The notes under the pieces are model-generated. The model was not told the origin of the DNA, made no database searches, and saw only the letters and a program-made list of their open reading frames with translations. From a virus, in IMG/VR virus record IMGVR_UViG_3300000233_000011, positions 1-50,494 of that record: a stretch of DNA of 50,494 bases; one strand, 5' to 3'. A program made the translations under genes and the position numbers. This document shows positions 24,985-34,344 of the stretch, piece by piece. Numbering within the stretch: the stretch's first letter is position 1; each line of letters opens with the position of its first letter.

Positions 24985-27365
24985 TGCCGTGGTTCCTCTT
25001 TGCCCTTGTCGGCGTGCTGGCTGTCGCGGCGCTCATCGCCCTGATGCCGAAACCCAAGATCGAGAATGCCCGGTCGTCGGAACTCGGTGACTTCCAATTC
25101 CCGCGATCCGAGGAAGGCGACCCGTGGCCCTTGATCTACGGCAAGGTCAAGATCAAAGGTCCGAACACCCTTTGGTATGGGGACTTCTCGGCAAAACCTA
25201 TTGTCGTCCGTGGTCCTCGCCGTTACGGCCTCTTCGGCCCTCGGTCGAGCACGATCACAGGCTACCGATATTTCATCGGGATGGACCTCGGCCTGTGTCT
25301 CGGGCCGGGCGTCGCCCTGCGGCGCATATGGGCAGGGTCTGACGAAGCGTGGTCCGGCAACGTATCAGGAGACGGGGAATCGTTCTCGATCAGCAAGCGC
25401 AACCTTTACGGTAACAACAACGCGGGCGGTGGTATCTCGGGAACGTGTCGTTTCTATCCTGGCACCAATCGTCAAGCGGTTGACAGCTATGTGGCTTCCC
25501 ACACGGACGGCGCAGACACCACGCGCTATCCGATGATGTGCCACATTGTGTTCCAGTCCTTCTATGTCGGGACCTCGACCGCGATCAAACCGTTCTTCTT
25601 CGAGCTGGAACGCTACCCGAACACCCTTGGCATCCCGGACGGGAAGCATCGCGTCGGTGACGATTGCAACCTGGTCGAGATTCTGTATGACCTGCTGACC
25701 AACCGTTTCGCTCGTCGCGGGACCCCACCATCGAAGATCAACCTGACCAACTGGCGCACGATTGCCGTGCAGCTTGCGGATGAAGGCAATGTTGGTTCGT
25801 TCCGCATCGAGTCCAGCAACACGGGCAAGGACGTTGTCCAAGAGATCCTGCGGCAGATGGACGCGATCATGTATACCGACCCTGCAACGGGTCTGATCGA
25901 ACTGCGCCTGATCCGCAACGACTACGACCGGAACACGTTGCCGCACTACAACGAAGATGAGATCATCAAGGTTCGCAATTACTCCAAACCGTCTTGGGAA
26001 GAGACCGTCAACCAGCTTCGTGTCAAGTTCGTTGACCGGACAGCCGACTACACGTCGCGGACGGTGATGGATCAGGACATGGCCAACATCAACACGCAGC
26101 AACAGGTTCGTGCGACTGAGATGGAGTTTACGGCCTGCTACAGCGGGGCGTTGGCTCAAGCCCTCTGCGGGCGCGAACTGTCCCTGATCTCCGTTCCGTT
26201 CACCAAGGCTGAACTTGAGTTCACGCGCGAAGTTAACCAAATGCGTCCGGGCGACGTGTTCCGTTATTCGTATGCCGAGTATGGGATCGTGGACGAGGTT
26301 GTCCGCATCCAAGGCTTTGATCTCGGAACGCTCGAAGAAGGCACGATCACCGCAATCGTTGTCCAGGATCGTTTTGTGTATGGCGACTCCTCGGCCATCG
26401 TTCCGCCGTCGAATGTGTGGACACCGCCTACGTTCCCGCCTGCCGACAGTGGCGCGCTGCTTGTCACCCGTGCCCCGTTGTGGTTCAACCTGCAACTGCA
26501 AGACCCGGACGTCAACAACGCATACCTGCTGTTCTTCGCGGAGCGCCCTGCGTCGGCCTGGACTTATGCCTACCGTCTGTCAACAGGCGGGGCCGTCATC
26601 GAAGAAAACAAACCGTTCTCGACTGTCGGGGTCTTGGGCGTCTCGATGCCTGCAACCGCCACGACCATCGGATCGCTTGCCCTCAGCACGATGCCCAGCG
26701 GCCTTGTCACCAAGACAGACACAGACATTCGCAACGGGATGAACCTGGCCCTTATCGGGACCGAGTTCGTTGGCTTCCGTTCACAGTCGGGATCGAACCT
26801 GACCACAGTGTATCGGGGGCTGTTCGGGTCTACTCCTGTGTCGCACTCGTCGGGCGATGAGATTCACTTCCTCGGTGAAGGGGGCGAGATCGAATCCCTG
26901 CTTGAGACAGCATTCCTTGCGGGCCAATCTTACACGTTCACCGTGACAACGCAAACGATCTTCGGCTTCCTGAACTCGGCAGATCAAACGATCACCTACA
27001 CCCCGCCGACGATCACCAACAAGCCGCGCGAACCCTTTACCCTGCTCATCAACGGGGTTGCAACCGCAGAGACAAACGTCCCCACCGCGTCGTCCATGAC
27101 CCTCGGGTTCAGCTCGTCAGATCGTCTCGACAAATACATCCTGCTGCCCGGCGACACAGTGCCCCCTGCCCCGTTTGGGACAACGTATCGCGCAAGAATC
27201 ATCCGGGCATCGGACTCGGCCATCGTGTTCGATCAGACATGGTCCGACACCTCGACCCGCACAATCACAGCCCCCGCGACCCTCGGCGTCTACACCTTTG
27301 AGATGCGGGCAAGCCTCGGCGGGATCGAGTCGAACCTGACCACCCTTTCGTTCAATATCGTTTAA
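24984..27365 (+). CDS. Tail tip/host-specificity protein
   Basis: 793 aa. The ATG overlaps the upstream stop (TGATG). The first 20 residues, WFLFALVGVLAVAALIALM, form a clear hydrophobic segment, followed by KIENARSSELGDFQFPRSEE and PWPLIYGKVKIKGPN, a start shared with phage tail-tip proteins of the GTA and lambda-J-like group. The middle contains WEETVNQLRVKFVDR; the C-terminus has fibronectin-like domains. Such proteins bind the receptor or form the central tip. A stretch of low-complexity residues separates hub and tip parts. Confidence 0.78.
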   Translation: MPWFLFALVGVLAVAALIALMPKPKIENARSSELGDFQFPRSEEGDPWPLIYGKVKIKGPNTLWYGDFSAKPIVVRGPRRYGLFGPRSSTITGYRYFIGMDLGLCLGPGVALRRIWAGSDEAWSGNVSGDGESFSISKRNLYGNNNAGGGISGTCRFYPGTNRQAVDSYVASHTDGADTTRYPMMCHIVFQSFYVGTSTAIKPFFFELERYPNTLGIPDGKHRVGDDCNLVEILYDLLTNRFARRGTPPSKINLTNWRTIAVQLADEGNVGSFRIESSNTGKDVVQEILRQMDAIMYTDPATGLIELRLIRNDYDRNTLPHYNEDEIIKVRNYSKPSWEETVNQLRVKFVDRTADYTSRTVMDQDMANINTQQQVRATEMEFTACYSGALAQALCGRELSLISVPFTKAELEFTREVNQMRPGDVFRYSYAEYGIVDEVVRIQGFDLGTLEEGTITAIVVQDRFVYGDSSAIVPPSNVWTPPTFPPADSGALLVTRAPLWFNLQLQDPDVNNAYLLFFAERPASAWTYAYRLSTGGAVIEENKPFSTVGVLGVSMPATATTIGSLALSTMPSGLVTKTDTDIRNGMNLALIGTEFVGFRSQSGSNLTTVYRGLFGSTPVSHSSGDEIHFLGEGGEIESLLETAFLAGQSYTFTVTTQTIFGFLNSADQTITYTPPTITNKPREPFTLLINGVATAETNVPTASSMTLGFSSSDRLDKYILLPGDTVPPAPFGTTYRARIIRASDSAIVFDQTWSDTSTRTITAPATLGVYTFEMRASLGGIESNLTTLSFNIV

Positions 27366-29383
27366 GCCGCGAGCGCATCAACCTCCTCTACGTCACCCCA
27401 GTTCGGACCGATCTCAAGGTCACAGATCACGGGGACGCGGAGGGGGATGACCGTTTGCATGATGTGGTGCATCTCGCGGAAGGCTTCGCGCGTTGCAGGC
27501 GTATCGTCAACCTGCGAGAAGTCGAGTTCGTCGTGAACCGTCAAACGCGGGACCCCTGTCACAGCGAACACCCCGCGCTGGTAACATTCAACCATTGCCT
27601 TCTTCATCATGTCAGCCGATGACCCTTGCAGGGTGTAGTTCAACGTGCGGTAAAGATACGCACGCTGGATGTTGTAACCGTATTCGCGGACGGCCAACTC
27701 GTAAGGCAACGCCTTGCCCTTGGTGCCCCAGTCTGACGGCTCCCAGGTATTGAAGCGCGTCCGACGACCCAGGATCGTTTTGTTGTAACCGTATGTGTTG
27801 GCGAAGTCGGAAAGCAACTTCATCGTCTCGCGCGCAAACGGCACGCCCTTGTGATAAGCCTTGGACAGCTCCTCGGCCTCTTTCATCGACACACCCAGAT
27901 CCTTCGCCAGCTTGGCAAGCCCCATGCCATACGCAAGACCGAAGTTGATGTTCTTGGTATGTGAACGCGACAGCTTGACCCCTGTCACCTTCTCGATCAG
28001 GGCCGCGGTCGATGCGTGATAGTCGGTGCGCGGGTCGTTCAGATACATCTCACGAATGGCATCTGATCCCTCGCCAACTGCGAAGTGTGCAAGCAGTCGA
28101 TACTCAATCTGCGAATAGTCATACTTCCGCCATTGGAAGTGGCCGCTGTCCTTGATAAAGGCTTTGCGGATCAGCTTGCCTTCTTTGCTGCGTGTCGGAA
28201 TGTTTTGCAGGTTGGGATCAGCCGATGCGAACCGCCCCGTCTTGGCCCCGCCCTCGGTCCCTGACAACGGGTTAAACGACCCGTGGACCTTGCCTTTCAC
28301 GTTCTTCTCGAGCAGGTAGCCTTCCACGAAGGTTCCACGCAGTTTCGCAAGCTCACGCGCCCGAGTAATCAACTGTGGAAACTCGTGCGGGTGATGCGTC
28401 AAGAACTCTTTGACGAATGAAGGATTGCCGTCCGGCTTGGCAGCTGTTGCAGCTGTGCGGGGGTATGACAGCCCGATCTTGTCAAACGCGCGTGACAACG
28501 AATCCGCAGCGTTGATGTTGACGCCGAAACCTGCAATCGCGTCAATTTGTGCCTGGATTTCACGTTCCCCAGCGTGCAACGTGTCACGCAGCTTGTCAGC
28601 ATACGCAACGTCCACAGAAACCCCGGCAAATCGCATATCAACGAGCAGGTTAATCAGGGAACATTCGAGGTCAAACAGTTCTGTCTGCCCCTCGGCCACG
28701 AGCAGGGGCCATTGCTTCGTCATAACCTCAAGCGGCAGGCTCGCGTCAATCTCCCCGTATGTGCCCACAAGCGACACAGGGGCGCGGTAAATGTCTTTGC
28801 GCCAATTCTTGACGCCCGACCCGTAGTATGTCATGCACCAATCTTTGAGCAGATCAGTCGCCTTGCCTGCGCCCGTGTATTTCTGTCCGAGCTCTTCCAG
28901 GTTGACTTTGCTTTCTTCGCTGAGCAACGCCTCTGCGAACTGCACGTCCATCAGTTTGCCGCCGACCCTGATCCCCTCTTGGCGCAACCAGCCCACGTCA
29001 TAGATCAGGTTCGCCCCTACCTTCGGCGTGGGCGTCTCAAGCATCGCCTTCGCCCATCGCATGACGAGATCCGGGTCCATGTTCATTTCTGATTGAACCG
29101 TGTGCTTCATCGGGAAGTACCAACGATGTCCAGGCACCGCAACCGAGATCCCGACGATGTGACCGCTGCCCCGCGCCCACCCAGGACCGGCAGCCGTTAG
29201 ATCAGGGTCAAACGTCTCAGTGTCAAACGCGATGACGGGCGCCCGTGATATGTCGGGCATGAACGCGGGCGGGCGCCAGCCCGTCTCCGGGATCGCAGGC
29301 ATGGGGCCAAGCTCGCGCTCGCCCCGTTTACGCGATGACGGCAGATCTTCCCAAAACAGACCAATGTTGTCGAACCTGCTCAT
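27362..29383 (-). CDS. polA: DNA polymerase I (family A)
   Basis: 673 aa. 3'-5' exonuclease motifs: FDTETFDP at residues 53-60 (Asp 54 and Glu 56), GANLIYDVGWL and DVQFAEALL. Polymerase motifs: motif A KYDYSQIEYRLL near residue 420, motif B HTKNINFGLAYGMG near 480 (Phe at the position of E. coli Phe 762), and motif C VHDELD near 617. No 5'-3' exonuclease domain. This is the replicative enzyme of many phages. Its stop overlaps the stop of the convergent tail-tip gene. The ATG overlaps the clamp gene stop. Confidence 0.95.
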   Translation of the reverse strand: MSRFDNIGLFWEDLPSSRKRGERELGPMPAIPETGWRPPAFMPDISRAPVIAFDTETFDPDLTAAGPGWARGSGHIVGISVAVPGHRWYFPMKHTVQSEMNMDPDLVMRWAKAMLETPTPKVGANLIYDVGWLRQEGIRVGGKLMDVQFAEALLSEESKVNLEELGQKYTGAGKATDLLKDWCMTYYGSGVKNWRKDIYRAPVSLVGTYGEIDASLPLEVMTKQWPLLVAEGQTELFDLECSLINLLVDMRFAGVSVDVAYADKLRDTLHAGEREIQAQIDAIAGFGVNINAADSLSRAFDKIGLSYPRTAATAAKPDGNPSFVKEFLTHHPHEFPQLITRARELAKLRGTFVEGYLLEKNVKGKVHGSFNPLSGTEGGAKTGRFASADPNLQNIPTRSKEGKLIRKAFIKDSGHFQWRKYDYSQIEYRLLAHFAVGEGSDAIREMYLNDPRTDYHASTAALIEKVTGVKLSRSHTKNINFGLAYGMGLAKLAKDLGVSMKEAEELSKAYHKGVPFARETMKLLSDFANTYGYNKTILGRRTRFNTWEPSDWGTKGKALPYELAVREYGYNIQRAYLYRTLNYTLQGSSADMMKKAMVECYQRGVFAVTGVPRLTVHDELDFSQVDDTPATREAFREMHHIMQTVIPLRVPVICDLEIGPNWGDVEEVDALAA

Positions 29384-30342
29384 GTGCGAAGCCCCAGGAT
29401 CATTCCGCGCATGCCTTCCGCCAAGAAGCCGCAGGGCTTCGGATGTGGCATAAAGTCAATATGCGTGACCCCCTCAAGCAGCATCAGGGCTTGGTATGAG
29501 AACGCTGGCCCCTCTATCAGGTCGTCAACTTCAATGTGCGCCCCGCCGACTTCTTCGTGGTTCGCTGTGGCCACCCCGCCGTCACGGAAGTAAACGCGGG
29601 TCTCCTTGTCCAGGAACGGTTTCAGTTTGTTGAGCGCGTCAAACAGCCCGTCCGGGGTCGGCTCGTATTGGAACTTGTGCATGTCAAACAGCTTGAACGC
29701 CTGATCCGGCCAGTTGGCCGAATACAAAGACGAGCGCAGCCATCGGTCGCCCGAGAAGTGAAACGTGATACTGTTCTCCGTCGCCAACACCTGGACCGGG
29801 TCTTCATTGATGCGCAACAGCTCGGTGATGACCTCTTTCGGAATGTTCATCGGGAACGGGATGTTGTGGCCGTGCCAATACTCGGCAAAGATAATGTTGT
29901 TGGTTGCATATGCCGACTGCCCTTGCAGCATGATGCCCATTGCCCACGGACGCGAAGCGTCAACCCCTGTGAACGGCGACAGGGCGCGGATTGCGTCCAT
30001 GAAGCGCGGCCCCATGTCAACAGGCCACCCGGCGGGCTCGTAAGGCGTCGCAGCGTGCTCTTCTGCGAGGCATTCAACGAGCGCCTTGAACTTGCCCGAC
30101 TTGATCGACAGTCGACCGGTCGGGGTGATGTGCATGGTCATCGTGCCTTCGCAGGCATGGACGGCCTTGGCGAACATGTCGGCTTTCGGCCTCACGTCCA
30201 GGTCAATGTTGATCGGCGCGGACAGAGCCATCATCCCGTTGAACCCGGTGATGCGGCCTTGCGCGATGCGGAAGTGAGTCAACTCCGCAACGTAATCCTT
30301 CTTGGCGACAGCCCCGCGCGTGAACTTGATTGCTTCGATCAT
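29380..30342 (-). CDS. Sliding-clamp-like protein (DNA polymerase beta-type)
   Basis: 320 aa beginning MIEAIKFTRGAVAKKD. The segment LSAPINIDLDVRPKADMFAK followed by HITPTGRLSIKSGKFKALVE has the pattern of phage beta-clamp-like proteins, with ALSPFTGVDASRPWAMGI in the middle. It lies between dpdA and polA and overlaps both by a few bases, which suits a processivity factor for the polymerase. Clamp identity is by pattern and context; a structure prediction would settle it. Confidence 0.65.
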   Translation of the reverse strand: MIEAIKFTRGAVAKKDYVAELTHFRIAQGRITGFNGMMALSAPINIDLDVRPKADMFAKAVHACEGTMTMHITPTGRLSIKSGKFKALVECLAEEHAATPYEPAGWPVDMGPRFMDAIRALSPFTGVDASRPWAMGIMLQGQSAYATNNIIFAEYWHGHNIPFPMNIPKEVITELLRINEDPVQVLATENSITFHFSGDRWLRSSLYSANWPDQAFKLFDMHKFQYEPTPDGLFDALNKLKPFLDKETRVYFRDGGVATANHEEVGGAHIEVDDLIEGPAFSYQALMLLEGVTHIDFMPHPKPCGFLAEGMRGMILGLRT

Positions 30343-31244
30343 CAAAAGAACCCCTGCCGTTCGGGGACGAAGCGATCCCCTTCCCATTGTTTATGACGTG
30401 CATACCACGGGAATGCCCATGCGTTCCATGCCCATCGTGAATAGTATAGGTCACGCAGCCGGTCGGGGTCAACATGAAACGAGCGAATCTCCTGCTCGAT
30501 TTGGTGCGTTTCCATCGGCTTCAAACTGTCAAGGTGTTGCCCCGGAATCTTGCGTCGGCTTGACTTGTTCGACACGTCCAGCTGCCCCGTGCGTGTGGGG
30601 ATCAGTATCATGCCGTTTGCAGCCCATTGAACCCACGTTGACGAGTCAACCGAATACCACGGGTAACGCAACATCAGGTCCAGCGACGTGAGACCGAAGC
30701 CGTGAACTTTAACCTTCGGCGTGCCATCGGGATGCGTGAGATAGCGTTCCCACAGGTCGTCCAGCCACACCCGGAGCTGCGGCGTCGAGATCGGCACCAT
30801 GCCCCCGAATGTGATATAGTCATACTTCTCAACGTAATACTTGAGCAGATCAATCGGCTCGCCGTAGTGGAAGCAGGGGAGGGGCTGCACCCCGCGACGT
30901 TCCATCTCTTCCTGATTGCGCCATGTGCCTTCGGGATCGCCGATGGCGTCGAGCACGGACGGGAACATGATGATGTCCGCGTTCTTGTGGATGTAATCGC
31001 AGTAGCGTCCAACGTCGATGCTCACCCCCTGCGTGTAAGCCGAGAACGCACCAGAGTCGAGGAACACCTTGATGCCCTCGGCCCTGATGCGCTGGACGTG
31101 ACGTTCGGAATGGATGTAGTGATACGACTCCAGGAACCATTGGACGCTATCGCGCATCCACCGTTCCGTGTTGTCCAGCTTTGCATACACCTTCCCCGCC
31201 CGATTGAAGTTGGACGTGTAAATGCCTGCCTGGAAAAGATTCAT
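30342..31244 (-). CDS. dpdA: DpdA, phage DNA 7-deazaguanine transglycosylase
   Basis: 300 aa. A queuine tRNA-ribosyltransferase paralogue that exchanges guanine in DNA for a 7-deazaguanine base. Hallmarks: VFLDSGAFSAYT at residues 60-71, MFPSVLDAIGD at about 93-103, HYGEP at 126-130, FGGMVP near 147, HGFGLTSLDLM at 181-191, and YSVDSSTWVQWA at 197-208, whose Asp 200 is a good candidate for a catalytic acid. The cluster with folE, queD, queC and queE makes the call firm. It starts 111 bp after the DUF6884 stop. Confidence 0.92.
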   Translation of the reverse strand: MNLFQAGIYTSNFNRAGKVYAKLDNTERWMRDSVQWFLESYHYIHSERHVQRIRAEGIKVFLDSGAFSAYTQGVSIDVGRYCDYIHKNADIIMFPSVLDAIGDPEGTWRNQEEMERRGVQPLPCFHYGEPIDLLKYYVEKYDYITFGGMVPISTPQLRVWLDDLWERYLTHPDGTPKVKVHGFGLTSLDLMLRYPWYSVDSSTWVQWAANGMILIPTRTGQLDVSNKSSRRKIPGQHLDSLKPMETHQIEQEIRSFHVDPDRLRDLYYSRWAWNAWAFPWYARHKQWEGDRFVPERQGFF

Positions 31245-31355
31245 TGCGACCCCTCGTTATATGTCGGGCTCCTCACCCGTGCGGCTATATCGCTGCCGAC
31301 CGCCGACCGCCCGCGTCCCTCTTTCCTGTCAGCCGTGGGATACAGCTGCCGGGGG

Positions 31356-31790
31356 CTACCCGGACACCGGGGGCGCGACCCCCGGATGCTTCGCAATCAT
31401 TTCCTGCACAAGGTGCGGGCTACGTTGCAGAATCGTCAGTTCCTGCAACATATAGCCGATTTGCGCCGGCGTGACAAGGGGCTGGAAGGACTGCGGCATG
31501 TGTTTGAAGTAGAGCTGCCCACCCAGGTAAAACCCGTGCCACGGGGCCGGCGGGAACGGCCCTTCATACGGCTTCTTGAACTTCTGATCGTAATTGTCAA
31601 CGATCTGGTCAGGGGTGATGAACCCATACTTCGCGCTGAGAATCCAGAATGGGAGGCCGACCTTCTCGGCAATGTCCTTGCCCTTGCGATAGATCATGCC
31701 GCGGTAGAGATCCCCCGCGCGTGAGCGGGGGATGTCAAGCTTTTCCTTGGAGCAGGCCAAGACCAGGATCATGTTCGGGGGCGCGCTCAT
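31356..31790 (-). CDS. DUF6884-domain protein
   Basis: 144 aa. It contains MILVLACSKEKLD, then RAGDLYRGMIYRKGKDIA and PFWILSAKYGFITPDQ, the pattern of DUF6884, a family of unknown function that often sits near 7-deazaguanine genes in phages. A true start at 31790 (MSAPPN) gives an ATGA overlap with folE. Its position within the preQ0/dpdA operon suggests a role in DNA modification, perhaps in processing or base-recognition; this is inference. Confidence 0.7.
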   Translation of the reverse strand: MSAPPNMILVLACSKEKLDIPRSRAGDLYRGMIYRKGKDIAEKVGLPFWILSAKYGFITPDQIVDNYDQKFKKPYEGPFPPAPWHGFYLGGQLYFKHMPQSFQPLVTPAQIGYMLQELTILQRSPHLVQEMIAKHPGVAPPVSG

Positions 31791-32359
31791 TTTGCAAGCC
31801 CCATGAACTCGGCCCGTGCCTCGGGCTGATCCTTGAGCACGCCACGCAGCGCGCTGGTGATCGTGTGGTGACCCTGCTGACACAGGCCACGCGACTCCAT
31901 GCACATGTGACGCGCCTTGATGATGACGCCGACGCCGAGGGGCTGGAGGTGCTTCCAGAGATCTTCGGCAATGTCGTTGGTCAATCGCTCCTGGACTTGG
32001 AGTCGTCGACTATGAAGGTCAACGAGCCGTGAAAGCTTGGACAGACCCACAATTCGGCCGTTGGGGATATACGCAACCGTTGCGGTTCCAAAGATCGGAG
32101 CAAGGTGGTGCTCGCAATGCGAATACACCGGGATATCCTTGACCATGACCATCTCATCGTAGTTCTCACCTCCGTCCTCGAATACCTTGAGGACATCGGC
32201 CGCGGTCTTGTCGTAACCCGATGTCCAGAACTCCCACGCCTTCGCCACACGGTCCGGCGTTTCGATCAGCCCGCCCCGCTCGGGATTCGGCTCAACCGCG
32301 TTGAGCAGCTGCCGGATCACGAGCGAGAGGTTATTCACTTTGCCCAGGTCGTTCTTCAT
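31787..32359 (-). CDS. folE: GTP cyclohydrolase I
   Basis: 190 aa, standard FolE length. It converts GTP to 7,8-dihydroneopterin triphosphate, the first step towards preQ0. The zinc ligands are seen: Cys 82 and His 85 in PVYSHCEHHLAP and Cys 153 in RHMCMESRG; the core VGLSKLSRLVDLHSRRLQVQ is also intact. The start chosen (MKNDLGKV) overlaps queD by one base. No host-pathway fusion seen. Confidence 0.95.
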   Translation of the reverse strand: MKNDLGKVNNLSLVIRQLLNAVEPNPERGGLIETPDRVAKAWEFWTSGYDKTAADVLKVFEDGGENYDEMVMVKDIPVYSHCEHHLAPIFGTATVAYIPNGRIVGLSKLSRLVDLHSRRLQVQERLTNDIAEDLWKHLQPLGVGVIIKARHMCMESRGLCQQGHHTITSALRGVLKDQPEARAEFMGLAK

Positions 32360-32829
32360 CACGCGAGATCCTCGACCGTCAAGGGCGCGTAGAAGGACGC
32401 GCTGTTGGCCCCGTGCTCGCGCACCGTGACGTGATGGACACGCACCCGCGGCGCGTAGCCGTTGTCCTTCAACCACACTTCGGTGTAGTTGTAGATCAGG
32501 GCCGCGAAGGCTTCACAGCCCGTTGCAGGAACGACCACGACCTGAGCGAGGCCCAGGACCTCCAGCGCCGTCAAAGCGGCCAGGTTCGGATCGTCCTCGG
32601 CCACTAGCAGCTTGTGATCGAACGTCTGCTCCAGCATGCCCTTGAACGACTTGAGCGAACCGAAGTCAACGACCCAGTGGCGAATGTCCAGTTCGTCGGC
32701 CTCGAACTCGACGTGAACCGACAGGGCGTAACCGTGCAGGAAACGGCAATGCGATTGCGCGCGCCATTGACGGAAACAGGACGACAGGCCGATCTCATGG
32801 CCGTATGTTTTGGTTGAGCGGTAGGGCAT
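32359..32829 (-). CDS. queD: QueD, 6-carboxytetrahydropterin synthase (divergent zinc site)
   Basis: 156 aa. Makes 6-carboxytetrahydropterin from dihydroneopterin triphosphate. Catalytic positions are intact: Cys 28 in QSHCRFLHGYA, Asp 71-His 72 in FDHKLLVAEDDP and Glu 106 in ATGCEAFA. The zinc site differs from E. coli QueD: the HGH pair is HGY (His 32, Tyr 34) and the first His of the standard site is replaced by Ser/Cys in GLSSCFRQW. Such QueD variants are found in phage clusters. ATG at 32829 overlaps queC. Confidence 0.88.
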   Translation of the reverse strand: MPYRSTKTYGHEIGLSSCFRQWRAQSHCRFLHGYALSVHVEFEADELDIRHWVVDFGSLKSFKGMLEQTFDHKLLVAEDDPNLAALTALEVLGLAQVVVVPATGCEAFAALIYNYTEVWLKDNGYAPRVRVHHVTVREHGANSASFYAPLTVEDLA

Positions 32830-33545
32830 CACGAAAAATCCTTTGCAAGGAACCGCTCGTAGCCTGCGGCCCTGATCTGACACGCGGGGCACTCGCCGCA
32901 GCCGTAACCCCAAGAGTGACGCACCCGGCGGTCACCCTCATAGCAAGTATGGCTGTTTTCCAGCACGAAGTCAAGCCCGCCGAGGTTGTCGGCCAGCTGG
33001 AAGGTCTGTGCTTTGTTCAGCCACATGAGCGGGGCGTGGATCGCGATCTGCGAGTTCGACCCGAGGTTGAGGGCGTCGGTCAGCGATGCGATGAAGTCAG
33101 CGCGACAATCGGGGTAGCCCGAATAGTCGGTCTGACAGACACCCGTGACCAGGTGACGTGCGCCCATCGCTTGCGCCCAGGCATGCGCAGCCGTCAGCAG
33201 CATTGCGTTTCGGTTGGGGACGTAGGAGGCCGGCAGCTCAGGGTGCAGGGCGTGGGCGTGCTTCACGTCGCCGTCACCGACAAGGGCCGAGAGCGACACC
33301 TGCGAGATGTGGCCCATGTCAACGACCTTGTGCTTGATGCCCAGCTCACGACAGACCATCTTGGCACAGATCAGCTCGACCTTATGCCGTTGCCCGTAGT
33401 CGAAGGTGATCGCCGCGACCCCGTCTCCGAACATGTCAAGCGCCCACAGCAAACAGGTCACGCTGTCCTGCCCGCCCGACAAGACGACAAGCGCCTTGCC
33501 CTTGTTGTTTTCCAGATGTCCGGAAAGAAGTTCTTCGTTGTCCAT
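32829..33545 (-). CDS. queC: QueC, 7-cyano-7-deazaguanine synthase
   Basis: 238 aa. ATP-dependent conversion of 7-carboxy-7-deazaguanine to preQ0 with ammonia. The PP-loop SGGQDS is at residues 23-28; the zinc cluster is Cys 201 (SHTCYEG) with Cys 216, Cys 219 and Cys 222 (GYGCGECPAC). QTDYSGYPDCR and the late FVLENSHTCYEG are typical. No amidotransferase (Gat) fusion is present, so the product is probably preQ0 itself. Starts five bases after the queE stop. Confidence 0.95.
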   Translation of the reverse strand: MDNEELLSGHLENNKGKALVVLSGGQDSVTCLLWALDMFGDGVAAITFDYGQRHKVELICAKMVCRELGIKHKVVDMGHISQVSLSALVGDGDVKHAHALHPELPASYVPNRNAMLLTAAHAWAQAMGARHLVTGVCQTDYSGYPDCRADFIASLTDALNLGSNSQIAIHAPLMWLNKAQTFQLADNLGGLDFVLENSHTCYEGDRRVRHSWGYGCGECPACQIRAAGYERFLAKDFS

Positions 33546-33550
33546 CGTGC

Positions 33551-34282
33551 TTACTCCAGGTTGAAGATTTTGTGCATCTGCACCCCGGCGATATAGCCGA
33601 ACTGCATTGCTGCCTTGGCGACGGCCTCAGCGTTGCGTTGATTGATCCACGGGTCCTTGTTGTCCATCGGATTCAGGAAGATCGGACCCTTGAACCCTTG
33701 CGGTGGCCGCGCGATGTGAGGGGTCGCCTTGTGGCCGAGCGCCAATGTGGGCAACCCATCGTCCAGGTTCTGATGCTTGCGCTCGAGCACATACTTGAAC
33801 GCCATGGCGTATTCAGCCCAGGACGCATGGATGCGGCTTGTCTTGGGGCTGACCACAACACCAACGAAACCCATCACGATCAACTGCTTGACCTGGTCGC
33901 AGGCTTCAAAGACACCATTGGTTTCGATCTGAACGCGGAACCCCTCGTCTGCCAGGTCCTGGCACAGTGGGCCGAGGCGTTGACGGAACGGTTCCCCGCC
34001 CGTAATGACGATTAGCGGTCGATCAATCCAATCGACCTCCTGCTCGTTGCAGAGCTGGTCAATGCGCTCGATCATCGTCTCCGGGTCGATCAGCTCGCGC
34101 GTTGACGTGTATTCCGTATCACATCCCGGACACATAAGATTGCAGCCCGCAAGGCGTATGAACACCGCGCGCTGTCCGGAAAATGGGCCTTCGCCCTGCA
34201 ATGTGAAGAACATGCTGTGAAGCTCGACACGACCGCGGGGGTCGTCAAACCGCTTCTCGACTGGCTGGGTATTGAGTATCAT
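33551..34282 (-). CDS. queE: QueE, 7-carboxy-7-deazaguanine synthase (radical SAM)
   Basis: 243 aa. Rearranges 6-carboxytetrahydropterin to 7-carboxy-7-deazaguanine. The radical SAM cluster CNLMCPGC (Cys 47, 51, 54) follows FTLQGEGPFSGQRAVFIRLA, the typical QueE start, and ITGGEPFRQ supplies the SAM-binding GGE motif. The start at 34282 has AAGGAG upstream; the ORF's 11-residue extension is dropped. It heads the que operon after a stem-loop. Confidence 0.93.
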   Translation of the reverse strand: MILNTQPVEKRFDDPRGRVELHSMFFTLQGEGPFSGQRAVFIRLAGCNLMCPGCDTEYTSTRELIDPETMIERIDQLCNEQEVDWIDRPLIVITGGEPFRQRLGPLCQDLADEGFRVQIETNGVFEACDQVKQLIVMGFVGVVVSPKTSRIHASWAEYAMAFKYVLERKHQNLDDGLPTLALGHKATPHIARPPQGFKGPIFLNPMDNKDPWINQRNAEAVAKAAMQFGYIAGVQMHKIFNLE

Positions 34283-34344
34283 CGTCGCTCCTTGTTTCAA
34301 CGTGCCGCATGACACGCTAACGGGGTAAGGGCTGAAAGGGGTGC

